From NCBI GenBank assembly GCA_031280235.1, contig JAITHA010000022.1:1-64000 (forward strand): a stretch of DNA of 64,000 bases. Reading direction: 5' to 3'. The notes under the pieces are model-generated. The model was not told where the DNA came from. It ran no database searches and worked only from the letters and a program-made list of their open reading frames with translations. The position numbers and the translations under genes are program-made. Source of the stretch: Puniceicoccales bacterium (GTDB lineage Bacteria; Verrucomicrobiota; Verrucomicrobiia; Opitutales; UBA953). Of the stretch, positions 19,256 to 30,800 are shown piece by piece (the first letter of the stretch is position 1; each line of letters starts with the position of its first letter).

Positions 19256-20671
19256 TTATACCTGTGGTGGCGGTGTGCCGTGGCCACGTGCCATGGCGGC
19301 TTGGAGCCAGACGAGCCCGTCTGCCTCGTTGGCAAAGGCGCCATCGAGCTGCGCTTCGAATGCTGCGTCGAGCAGCAGGCGAAAGGCCGGCCCGGGTGTC
19401 ATGCCGAGGTTGAGGAGGTGTCGCCCGTAGAGGATGGGTTTGGGTGCAGAGTCCTTGAGTGCGAGCGCCTTGGCGCGTTCCAGCAGCCATAGGCCTGAGG
19501 CTGCGTCGCAGGGCAGCGGCGGCCTGCCGCCGCGATCCGCCGCATCCACGCGTACGAGCCTGTCTATTCGCCCGACGCGTTGTGCCAGGCGCCTCACGGC
19601 GGCATCGCTTGCTTGTGCGCGCCAGAGCTCGCCCGGGCGCATGTGGAGCTCCACCAGTGGCAATACCGATTCGATGAGTTCTTTGTGGCGCGTCATGCGT
19701 TCCAGAAAGGTTTGTGCCAGGGGCACGCCTGCTGATTCGTGGCCGTAGGCGTGCAGGCGCCCGTCTTCTTCGGTTCGTGTGGTCACGGCTTTGCCGAGGT
19801 CGTGGCAGAGCACGGCCAGGCCCACGACGAGGTCTTCCCAGACGTCTCCTGTGCGTTGCCGGGCAAAGGCGTCGAGGCAGTGCAGGGTGTGCGTCCATAC
19901 ATCGCCCTCGGGGTGCCACTGGGGGTCTTGGGGCACGCCGATGAGGGCCGCCAGCTCCGGGAAGTAGCGCACCCAGCCGCAGTCCCGCAGGAAGCGCAGA
20001 CCGAGCGATGGGGAGGCGCCTTTGCGGATTAATTTTGCCCATTCTTCGAAAATGCGTTCGGCGGGCAGGCCTTCGGGGGTGATTTGCCGACACAGGGCGA
20101 TGGTCTCTGGCGCGGGCTCCAGCAGAAAGCGCGCCGCGAATTGCATCGCCCGCAGCACGCGCAGCGGGTCTTCGGCAAAGGCGGGCGAGGTGTGGCGCAA
20201 CACGCGCCCGGCCAGGTCGCGCCTCCCGCCGTGCGGGTCCAGCAGCTCGCCGGTACATGGGTCCCAGTAGATGGCGTTTATTGTGAAGTCTCGCCGTGCC
20301 GCCGCCTCGGCGAGTGGCATTCGCGGGTCGCCCCACACGTCGAAGCCGCGATGCCCGAGCCCGGCTTTTGTTTCGCGCCTCGGCAGGCTCACGTCGATGT
20401 CGTGCCCGCGTATCTTGAATACGCCGAAGGATTGCCCTACCGAGATCACTTGAAAGTGCTGGCGCAGGGCGCCCACCAGGCGTTCCGCTTCCAAGTCGTA
20501 GACTTCGATGTCGATGTCCTTGGGCTGCGTCCCCAACAGTGCGTCGCGCACGCACCCGCCTACGAGAAGGGGGCGCCCGCCTGCTTGCGAGATTACGGCG
20601 ACGAGCTCCGCCACAGTGGTCAGCTCCCCGTCAAATTTTACAAGCTCTGGCAGTTGTTCGGCATGTGTCAT
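19256..20671 (-). CDS. cca: CCA tRNA nucleotidyltransferase with HD domain
   Basis: This class II nucleotidyltransferase adds or repairs the 3' CCA of tRNAs. The 471-residue protein has [13 protein letters not shown] (35-47) and the catalytic acidic pair in KDIDIEVY (Asp52, Asp54). It continues with [13 protein letters not shown], the RNA-binding segment [16 protein letters not shown], and a C-terminal HD phosphohydrolase domain (LCHDLGKAV near residue 290). The HD domain gives the E. coli-type layout. Since the tRNAs here encode CCA, its likely role is repair. The start is ATG at 20671. It lies 68 bp upstream of truB. Confidence 0.92.
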   Translation of the reverse strand: MTHAEQLPELVKFDGELTTVAELVAVISQAGGRPLLVGGCVRDALLGTQPKDIDIEVYDLEAERLVGALRQHFQVISVGQSFGVFKIRGHDIDVSLPRRETKAGLGHRGFDVWGDPRMPLAEAAARRDFTINAIYWDPCTGELLDPHGGRRDLAGRVLRHTSPAFAEDPLRVLRAMQFAARFLLEPAPETIALCRQITPEGLPAERIFEEWAKLIRKGASPSLGLRFLRDCGWVRYFPELAALIGVPQDPQWHPEGDVWTHTLHCLDAFARQRTGDVWEDLVVGLAVLCHDLGKAVTTRTEEDGRLHAYGHESAGVPLAQTFLERMTRHKELIESVLPLVELHMRPGELWRAQASDAAVRRLAQRVGRIDRLVRVDAADRGGRPPLPCDAASGLWLLERAKALALKDSAPKPILYGRHLLNLGMTPGPAFRLLLDAAFEAQLDGAFANEADGLVWLQAAMARGHGTPPPQV

Positions 20672-20789
20672 GGGCACGCAGAAAGGCTGCCGTTGTTGTA
20701 GCGGGCAATCGTTAAAAAAACGCCCGGATTGGGTCTCGCCGTGCACCCTTTGGGAACAAATCCGGCGTGTGTCTGTTCTCGGGTCGGGT

Positions 20790-21671
20790 ATGAGAGTCTT
20801 CACATCTTTGTTGCTCCTCGGCGTGCTGGCTCTGGGCCATGTGCCCCCTGCCCGCACGGCGCCTATTCCTGAGGCTTCCCGTCAGGGTGGTTTCGCCATC
20901 GGCATCCAGGCCTATTCTTTTCGTCAATACTCAGCCCTTGAGGCCATTGAGCGCGCGGCGAAGACGGGTGCCAAGGTTATCGAGTTTTACGATGGGCAGC
21001 GCCTCGCGCCTGGGGAAAAGGCCGTCTTTGGCCACCATTCCAGCCTGGCAGACATTGCTCGCGTCAAAGAGGCCCTTGCCAAGCACGGCATTCGGGCGGT
21101 CAACTATGGCGTCGTCCCCATCTCCAAGAAGGAAGCCGACGCGCGCAAGGTTTTCGAATTCGCCAAGGCGATGGAGCTGTATGCCATTACCACAGAGTCC
21201 GACGGCTCCATCGACCTCATCGAAAAACTTGTCAAGGAATACGATATCCGCGTCGGTTTCCACAACCACCCTCGCCAAGGGCGCAACAAAAACTACAAGG
21301 TTTGGGAGCCCCAGTACATCCTCTCCCTTGTGAAAGACTGCGACCCGCGCATCGGTGCGGCAGCAGACGTCGGCCACTGGACGACGGATAAGCTCGATGT
21401 TGTGGCGAGCCTCAAGTTGCTTGAGGGGCGCTTGGTCAGCCTCCACATCAAGGACCGTGAGGTGGCGGGGCGCCCGGTCAAAAACGTGCCTGTGGGTTCG
21501 GGCGTCATCGCCATCGATGCCGTGCTAGACGAGTTGCAGCGCCAAGGCTTTGTGGGGAATCTCTCCATCGAGTATGAGGACAAGTGGGAAAACAATGTGC
21601 CTGAAATTACCCAGAGCGTGGCTTTCTTGCGCGGGCATCGCGCACGAAAAGAGGCTCGGGCGGGCCGGTAA
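20790..21671 (+). CDS. Secreted sugar phosphate isomerase/epimerase-type TIM-barrel protein
   Basis: The 293-residue product has an N-terminal signal peptide (MRVFTSLLLLGVLALG with Ala-rich cleavage near residue 22). A xylose-isomerase-like TIM barrel (AP endonuclease 2 superfamily) follows. Family features include IGIQAYSFR at the barrel start, VGFHNHP, the metal-site segment AAADVGHW, VSLHIKD and NLSIEYED. Such exported proteins are abundant in Verrucomicrobiota and Planctomycetota and act on unknown sugars in the periplasm, often alongside Gfo/Idh/MocA proteins (one lies at 35848-37182). The exact substrate is unknown. Confidence 0.85.
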   Translation: MRVFTSLLLLGVLALGHVPPARTAPIPEASRQGGFAIGIQAYSFRQYSALEAIERAAKTGAKVIEFYDGQRLAPGEKAVFGHHSSLADIARVKEALAKHGIRAVNYGVVPISKKEADARKVFEFAKAMELYAITTESDGSIDLIEKLVKEYDIRVGFHNHPRQGRNKNYKVWEPQYILSLVKDCDPRIGAAADVGHWTTDKLDVVASLKLLEGRLVSLHIKDREVAGRPVKNVPVGSGVIAIDAVLDELQRQGFVGNLSIEYEDKWENNVPEITQSVAFLRGHRARKEARAGR

Positions 21672-21838
21672 AAGAGGCCTGAGCGTTACTTTTCTTTTGC
21701 TGAAAAACCCCCTCCCGAGGCTTTGTGGGAAAGCACTTCCCACTTGCAAAACGCCGCTGCGTATTTGACCTTGCCGCCTTGCCTCAGGCGTCGGTACGCC
21801 TCGACTTTTCACACGCCACACACTCTCTTCTTTTCCCG

Positions 21839-24800
21839 ATGAAAAAACTTACCCTTCTGCCCATCAAGCCACGTGCAGCGGCGGCCACTTTCTGCGAGCC
21901 CGCCCGCCGCCCGCGTTTTGCCCGTGGCCTCCTCTTTGCCGCTGCCTCAGCCGTGATGCTGCCGGTGGCTCTTGAGGCAACGGTCAAGGATGATTTTCTC
22001 TCCACGCAGCAGCGCATCATCAGTGTTAACTGGCTGGCGGAAAACAATAGCGACGGGCAAATTTCAAACGACAGAACGGCAGGAGTTCTCCCCGTTCGGG
22101 GTGTCAATTGGAATCAGTATAGCACGGCCTTGACGGGAAGCGGCCTCAAGGACCAATCCGGGAGTGCCACTTCTGTCGGTATTACTTGGTCGGGGCGAAA
22201 TGGGCTGGGTCTAAATGGGCGTTATCGGAGTGATGGCTCTCAGAACACGGGTAATGGCCAGCTAACAAAGGGGTACATCGACGATGGTGGTTCCGGCTAC
22301 CCGGTGATTACTTTCTCCGACCTTCCTGGCTTTTTGAGTTCGGCGACGACCCTTGATGTTTACGTCATCGTTGCCGGGGATAGTGGGGGTGGAACGAAGA
22401 ATTTTGCTCCCGTGAAGATTAATGGTACTTACTACACCAGTACCGCAGCGGGTTCGACCGTGACGGGGGACTCAGCATGGAGTGCCCAAAAATATGCAGA
22501 TGGGAACTTGGCGGAAGGTGTGAGTGGGAGTTACCTCCATGCCACCCTGAACACATCCGCCATTGTTGGCGGGAGTCTTCAAATCCTCGCAGACAAAAAC
22601 CCAAGCTCGTCAAGGCGCAACATTGCGGGTGTGCAGTTGGCTTGCGAGGTTTTAGATCCGAGCACGCTTGCTGATTTTTACCACTGGATGGGTGGTGCCT
22701 CGGGGACTTGGGATGCCGTGGCGACCAACTGGAAGTTGGATGGTGCAGGTGCTGACCTCGTGTGGAATCCGGCGGGCACCGCCAATGGCCTTGTCGCTGT
22801 TTTCACGAGTGACGCGAATGTCTCTCTGACTGGCACTTTGGCGGCGAAGGGGCTTTGGGTGCAAGGAGGAGATGTCGTCTTGGGCGGGGCGGGCACCTTG
22901 GCCATGGAAGGGAGCAGGCTCATCGCCGTGGATGCTGGCTCGCTGACCTTGAGTGGCACAGTTACGGGCAATCTCACCGTCAAGATAGCCGCCAATGCGC
23001 AGGTCAACATCACCAATTCTTCCACCTTGGGTATTGCGAATTTCAGCAATCTCGGCATGCTCAACATTACACGGGATGCCGGCAACCCTTACGCGTTTGG
23101 AGGCATTAGTGGTGCAGGGGTGCTCTCCCTTGGCAGCGTGAGTACAGTGGTGAACGCGTCCCAGGCGCTTACGCTCGCTGGGCTCACGGGCACGGGGAAA
23201 CTCAGTAGCACGTCCAACAACCTGACTATTGGGCAGGGCAATGCAAATAGCTCTTTCAGTGGCGTCATTGACGGTAATTCCCTGGTGCTTTACAAGGTTG
23301 GCACAGGCAAGCTTGAGTTAGCTGGCACGGCCAACACCCATATCCAGACACGCATCAGCGCTGGCACCGTGAGCTTCAGCAAGGCGGATGCCCTTGGGAA
23401 GAACATCCATGCGCTCACGGCAGATTTCCAGATAGAAAACAACCCAGCCAATGCCCTGTACATGAGGGTTGGCAGCACTTTGGAGTTCATGGGGACGGAT
23501 AGGGCGGAATTCATCGGCAGGATCAATATTGAAAGTCCTGTTGCTGGCACAGTAACGTTCAATGTCGTTAACCCGGATGCAGCCCTGACTGTTCACAATA
23601 TTTTTATTGGATACAACGCAAACTGGGACAGAATGCTGACGAAGACGGGGCCCGGCACCTTGATTTTGGGTGCCTCGGTTTCGGCAGGAGAAGACCACAA
23701 TAACTGGGCGGCATTTGAGATTACAGAGGGGGTGTTAGAGTTTGCCAAAGCAAAGAATGCAGCGACGAACATTCTGCACGCCCGAGGAGGCACAGTACAT
23801 TTTACGGGTGCTTCCACGGGGCAGATAAACCCCTCCGCGACCAACAAGGTGGTTGTGTACGCTCCGGCTGCGACGCTCAGCTTGGATGGCTCCGACCAGT
23901 CTGCACCACCAACCACCGTCGAGGCAGGCACTTTCACCAACACCAGCCCGCGGACGGGGTTGCCCGCTTCTGCGCTTGGTTCCTACAGGACGCAGGAAGC
24001 AAATGGGCGTGTAGGTTTTGATTTCAGAAAAACCACAGCCGGGGTCATGACGATTGAGGGTGTAACGGTCGGCACAGGGGGTGCTGACGTCACCGGTGGC
24101 AGGATAGTTGCTTTTTCTTTTGAGGCTGGGGTGATCAATTTCAAGGACGATGGGCTGGCCCAAGGTCGCCTGTATTCCTCTGCCCCGCTCAAGATTCTTA
24201 GCGCAAATGCTTGGTTTGGTGGTACAGGCCAGCTTGATGCCTACATCGATTTAACGAATACCTACCCAGTCAACATCGGTGGCTCGCTAGATGCCAAGCC
24301 TGGCACGATCGCGTTCATGCGCGACGACACAAGCTATATCGGAACTATCAACATCGCCGGGGGCCATGCCTTCCAGTGGGGTATAGGGGGCGCGGTGGGT
24401 TCTACGCCAAGCGCCAACATCGTCATCGCAGACGCTGGCATTCTGGCCTTCAACCGGAGCAACAATCTCACTTTCGACCAACCTCTCAGTAAAGATGCTC
24501 CCGGCGCCAACGCGTGGATAGAGCAGCGCGGGGGGGGGGCTGTGACACTCGATGGGGACTACGGAGCATTCAGCGCGCGCGTGGTGATGGGCACCCTCAT
24601 CAATAGCCGCTCCATTGGGCATACGGTTGTTGACGAAGGTATTTTTGAAAACCGTGGTCAGGCAGGTGCCCTGACGGTGACTGGCGGCCAAGCCTTCAAT
24701 CATGCAGGCATCTCGGGCAATGTTTCCGTGACCGATGGTGTATTCACCAACCATGCAAACGTTTCGGGTGACGTTACCGTGGCTGGTGGCAAAGTTCTCA

Positions 24801-27800
24801 ACGAGTCGAGGATTTTTGGCACCACCACTGTGGATGGCGGCAGAGTGCTCAACCAGGGTGCAGCCGATAGGGTGTTCATCAATGCGGGTGGTGTCTTCCG
24901 TCTCGAAAACGGCAGCACTGGGACGATGGGTATCAACAGCGGCGGCGTCCTCGAATTAGCCTCAGGGTCGATGGGCAGCATTGGTTTCGACACGGATAGC
25001 GCTATCGCCTTTGACCTGAGCGCGGGCGTGGTGCCCTCCGCCGTCAACGTCTCCTTCCTCGGAGACGCCGTTGCGGATTTTTCGCTCATGCTGGACAGGT
25101 TGACGAGCGGCGCGCGTATCCCGCTGTTCGACTATGCTGGCTCGCTCAACAACCCATCCCGCCTCAGCATCAACAACGCCTCGTACTACCGCCCCACGCT
25201 TACGCTGGACTTCAGCGAACCGCACAAGATCTACCTCAACGTCGCGGCAGGCAGCGTCAGCGAAAACCTTGTGTGGAACGGGGCAGGCGCGGCGGACGCG
25301 TGGAACCTCACTGCACAAAACTGGCAGCTCGCAGGCACCACGACGCCCGACTCGTTTCACTACGGGGACCACGTGTTGTTCGATGATACGGCCTCTGCTA
25401 AGGCAGTGATCCTTGAAGCGGGCAAGTATCTCGCCCAGAATGTGACCGTGCGCAATAGCGTGGGTAACGACTATAGTCTGGAGGGCCCAGGCGAAATCGT
25501 TGGCCTGACCTCGCTCACCAAGGAAGGCTCTGGGAAATTGAGTGTGAGCAATGCCAACTCCTATCGTGGAGGTACTTTCATCTTGAGCGGTGAGCTGTGG
25601 ATGGAGAATCTCGCCGCACTTGGCACGGGAGACATCTACCTCGGCGGCGGCGGCGCGCTCGTCGTCACACCGTTGGGTTTTCGCCAGAACGTCATCGTGC
25701 TCGACGGGGAAACGGGCGGCCTGCGCCTGCAAGTTGACGAGCGCTACCCGGTGCCATTTTACGGCAAGGGCACCCTTAATCTGCTCGGCGATGGAAACGC
25801 GGCGAGCACGCGCTATTTCACCGCACTCAACAATGCCTTTGAAGGCACCATCGTCGTCGGACGCGGCAACTTCGTATTCGCGGGCAACGCCGCAAACTGG
25901 GGCAAGGCCGACATCTCTGCCAATGACACCACCGCAGGGGGCGGCACCTACCTGCGCTTTACGGGCATCGGGACGACGAAAGTCCATGGCTTGGTGAACA
26001 TCGCCAATGCTAACATCGTCCTCAGCGGGGCGACAGTCGTGGACATCGTGGGTGAGCCAGGTGTGGGTGGCAGGCTGTCTCTCCAGAGCGGCTCCAGCGA
26101 TGATGTGCGGGTCGAGGCTCCGGTGGTCGTCGGCGGCAACACTGCGGGCCTGACCTCCTCTTCCGGAAAGCTCATTATTGATACCAACGGGCGAAATGTC
26201 GTTTTCAACACCGCACGCTTGGTGGATTCTGCCAATGGCGCGTTGACTGTGATCAAAGAGGGAGCAGGCAGAGTGTCAGGTGTTTCCATGGACTACACGG
26301 GCGGTCTTATCGTGAACGGAGGGGAATATGTGCTCAGTATCGGCGGTTGGCGGAACGTGGCGGGCAACGACGTCACCATCAACAACGGTGCTGTTTTCAC
26401 AATGGAAGGTGCGTCTGATATTGGGGTCGGCACTGATGGTGTACCCTCGGGTACGGTACTTCGCACCCGATGGAACATCAACGAAGGCGGTTTACTTTAT
26501 GTTGGTGGAACGACTGCCCGCGCGGGCATAAGCTACGGGCACGTGACGCTCAGGGGTGGGCAGCTTGTGCTGGACGTGAGAAACTCCTCTCAGGGGACGA
26601 ATGATTGGAATAACACGTTTACTCAGGATGTGGTGGTCGATGGCGACGTGACGTCCCTCGTTACCTACTGGTCGCAAGGCCCCAACACGGCCTGGGATGT
26701 TTTTAACCTTTGCCAGAATAACGGTGGCACTAGTGGTCGAAATGGTACGACGACCTTTGATGTGAAGCGTGACGCTCTTGATGGCTCTCCGGGTCTCATC
26801 GTGGAAACGCGGCTTAATCGAAACACGTCGGGGGCCGGCAATCTGCGGAAGATCGGCCCGGGCACAATGGTACTCACCAACTCCTTGAACAGCTACGGCA
26901 ACACAAGCATCGATGAGGGGACGTTGCAGGTGGGCTATGCCGGGCAAACAACGGTGAAGAATAACCAAGGGCTGGTGGAGACGCACTCCCACAACAGCTC
27001 CAGCGGGAGCCTCGGTGCATCTGGCACAACTGTCACCATCGCGAGCGGGGCCAACCTGATCATAGACCTCTCGGCGGGCAGTTTCGGGCAGACGTTTTCC
27101 GGCGCGGGAAATTTGGAGAAGCGGGCGTCCTCGTACTCCGGCGGGGATGTGACGCTCAGCAATGCGTCGGCCCTCACGGGGAACATCGCAGTGCGCAGAG
27201 GTGGGCTGTTGCTCACCGCAGCAAGCCCGATGACTCTGAGCGGCAACATTGAGGTAGAGAACGGCGCGTGGCTGAAAATCACTGGCAACACGAACCTCTC
27301 CAAGGCGAACAGCACCTCCTACGCCGGGCACACGCTGGGCGCGCTCTTTTCGGGATCAGGTGGCCATGACGTCGACTCCAAGCTTATCGTCTCCAACGGG
27401 CACACCCTGCGCGTGGGCGGCGTGAGCACCGTCGAGGAACTGTCCGTTGCCGGGTTGGAGCTGAACGGCGCAAAGCTGCAGTTCTACTACGGCGAAGGAG
27501 ATGGCGCGGGGACGGACGTGATAAATGTCGGTGGAGCGCTCACTTTGACCGACGTCAATGTCATCGCCTTGGGCGACGGCGTGAACCCGACCGCCTGGGT
27601 GAATGGCGAGGTTACGCTCATCAAGACGACGGGCACCGTGACGCTCGCCGACATCGAAAATCATCTGCAGTTGGACATCACGGGGATCACGAACCCCGAA
27701 ATGAGCGTCCTGACTTTGAAGCCGGATCTCTCGGGCAAGAATGTCATGCTCCAGGTGGCCGTGGCCACGGACGTGTTGACATGGAGTGACACGGCGGATG

Positions 27801-30800
27801 GGCGGTGGGCTGTGAGCGACGGCTATCGCTGGCTATCACAAAACACCGGCGTGAATGTTGAGTATGTGCAGAACGACGGGACAATCGCCGTGCGTTTCGA
27901 CGACATGAACAGTATTTCGCGCAACGTGGTGATGACTCAATCACTCGCGCCGTTCTCCGTCACTTTCGCTGGCGTGGACACCTACACGCTCACCAATGGC
28001 ACTGGCGGCAAGCTGGAGGGCCTTGCCGCGTTAAACAAGACGGGCAATGGCCTCCTCATCCTCAGGAGCGAGGACGGCTCGCTCAACGAATTTTCGCGCA
28101 ACGTCACGGTCAGCGGTGGCGTGCTTGAGCTCACAGGCGACTATAAGCTCATGGGTGACGAGGGTGTTTTCAACAGCTCCAATGTGTTGCAAAATGTCGC
28201 TGCCGCCGCCAGCCTCATGGGCGCGAGTTCAGCGAAATATCCCTTTGCCATAAGCAATGGGGCGACGCTGCGCTTCAACGGCAACGTCGGCAATGCCACC
28301 AGCAGCAACCGCACCTTCCGTGTGGGCACGGGCGGGGGCATACTCGAAATCGCCTCGACGGGAGCGGACACGCGCGTCTGGTTTCAGGGCACCGCGAACC
28401 GTGAGCTCGCGCACAGCGGTGTGGGTGCCCGCTCATTGACGCTCGCTGGCGCAGGCGGGCAGGATGGCTTTACTGTGGACGCCACTGGGCGTGCCACAGC
28501 CATTTCCGGTACGACGGCGGGCGGCATCATGGCCCTTGCGATGGGAGATGGCGGCAGCACCGCGCCTCTCACCATCGAGAAAACGGGTACAGGCGTGTGG
28601 CACCTCACCGGGAACAATACTTTCACCGGGGGCGTCGTTTTGCACGAAGGCCTGCTGGCAGTGTCTGCGGGGAGCGCGCTCGGTGCTACAACTGCGCCGC
28701 TCGTTTTCAACGGCGGCAGCCTCGTCAACGCTGTGCACAGCGCAGATGGCTCGACGTTGCTCGACGGCGTGGCGGACAACTTTACCATTGCTCACCCGGT
28801 TTCTGCGGAGGGTGGCGGCGGATTTCTCGTGCTCGACGGAGGTGTTGGGAAAAACAGTCTCACTTTGAGCGGCACGATCAGTGGCACGGGTACCTTCGGT
28901 AAGAGCGGTGCGGGGATACTCCACCTCACTGCCAACAGCAATGCGTTCACCGGGGGTGTGCACATCCACGACGGGCAAGTCGTAGCGCGCCACCAATATG
29001 CACTGGGTCGGAGCCTCGTTACCGTGGAGCCAAGCAGCAGCGGAGGCGCGGGCCTAGTGTTGGGAGCCGCCAATGTGGTCGTGGGCGTGCTCGCTGGCAG
29101 CGGCATCGTGGAGACCGGCATCACCACCCAGTCCCAGCTCACCTTTGATGCGCCTGTCAACGTGACAGCGGATTTTCAAGGTACCTTGCGCGATGGCACG
29201 GGCCCGCTCCGTCTCGTCAAATTAGGCTTTGGCACGCAGCGTCTCTCCGGGGCCAACACTTACAGCGGCGGTACCCAAGTAGGCGTGCTTACGGGCACGG
29301 TGACGCAAGATGGCGGCACGCTCCGTCTGGGCCATCTCGATGCGCTGGGGGACAGCGCGGCCAGCACCAGCATCATCAGCGGCGTGCTCGACATCGCCGG
29401 GCTGGATTTCTCGGCCACCCAGAGAGAGGTCTCTCTCGACGGTACCAGCGCGAGCATCGCGGACAGCTGCGGTAGCTACACGCAGGGCTCGGGCACCTCT
29501 GTTTTCCCGCACTTGCAGCTCAATACAGACGGCATTGCCCGGGGCGATGGCACGACAGCCTTCTCTGCCGTGAACGGACAACACCAGCTCAGCCTCATGG
29601 CCCTCGCAGGCGCCGTGAACGCGCCAGTCTTTACCGTCACAGAAACCAGCACGCTCGACGTCGGCAGTTTCTTCGTGAGGGCAGGGGCGACCTTGTGCAT
29701 TGAGGGCACGGAGCGCATCAACGCGTCCGTGGGCCTGCGCTTCGACGGTGGCACGCTCCTACTCGGCGCCGGGGTGATGCAGACTGTTTCCGACGTCAGC
29801 AGCACGGGCTCGCTGGGTGTCGTGCGTGGCTACGGCACATTGCTTCTCAATGGCAGCGCGCCTGGCTTGCCCGTGAAGGAATTTGGTGTCGAACTCCAAG
29901 AGGTGGCGAACCTCACGCTCAACAGCGGCTCCCTGCAGCTTACGCTGCCTGCCTCGACGAGCGGCGTTATTTCCGCTGCTAATTATAGCACCCTGCTGAT
30001 TCCTGTGGCGGTGGATCCGCTACAGGATGTTTTTGGCCAGGCCCGCCTCGCGCTGGACAACGGGACAGTGCAGTTCACCGCTGGTGGCGATGTGCGGCAT
30101 GATTTGATTTTCCGGGGCGCTGAAGGCCATTTACGGGCCACCGGCACTGCGGATCTTTCCATTGAGGGCTCGCTTTTTTACGGCGCGTCCGTCGCCAGCT
30201 ATAACTTCTATCTCGAAGGCGAGAGTCAAGCGGTCAACACATTGTCCGTCTCGCTCTTTGACCCCGTCTGGTCTGTCGGTTCGCTGTCGCTCACCAAATC
30301 CGGGCAAGGTGTCTGGGTGCTTGGCGGCGCGGGTGTGACGAATATCTACACGGGCGTGACGACTGTCTTGCAGGGCACGTTGCGCCTCGGCTCGGATGAT
30401 GCCGTGCCAGCCACCTCCACCGTCTCCCTCGGCAGTGCGGGCACGGCGGGTGTGCTCGATCTCGCTGGGCACAATCTTCGTCTGACCCACCTTGGCGCGA
30501 GCGCGCGTGCGGGCAACGCCCTTGTCAACTCAGACGGTGTTTCTCCCGTTCCCGTTTTCACTTGGGTCGTGAATGAGGCCCAGTCCTTCACGGGCGACCT
30601 TGGGCAGGGCACGGGCAGGCAGTTCGATTTTGTGAAAACGGGTAGCGCTGTCCTATCCCTGCACGGCAGTTCCAATTACCGGGGCGACACCTACGTGCGC
30701 GAAGGACTCTTGGAGCTTACCACCGAGGCCTCGCGCCCCAAGGGCCAGCTTCTCTCCGTCTCGCCGGGCGCGCAAGTTGACGTACGTCAGGTTGTGAGAG

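Noticed and set aside
18459-20555. A long minus-strand frame that would extend TruB to 698 residues
   Set aside because: It overlaps cca in another frame. The extension is Arg-rich shadow sequence, and TruB family homology begins at 19187.
24962-25987. A 341-codon minus-strand frame inside the giant autotransporter
   Set aside because: Codon bias of the repeat region keeps the antisense frame open; it has no domain or start context.
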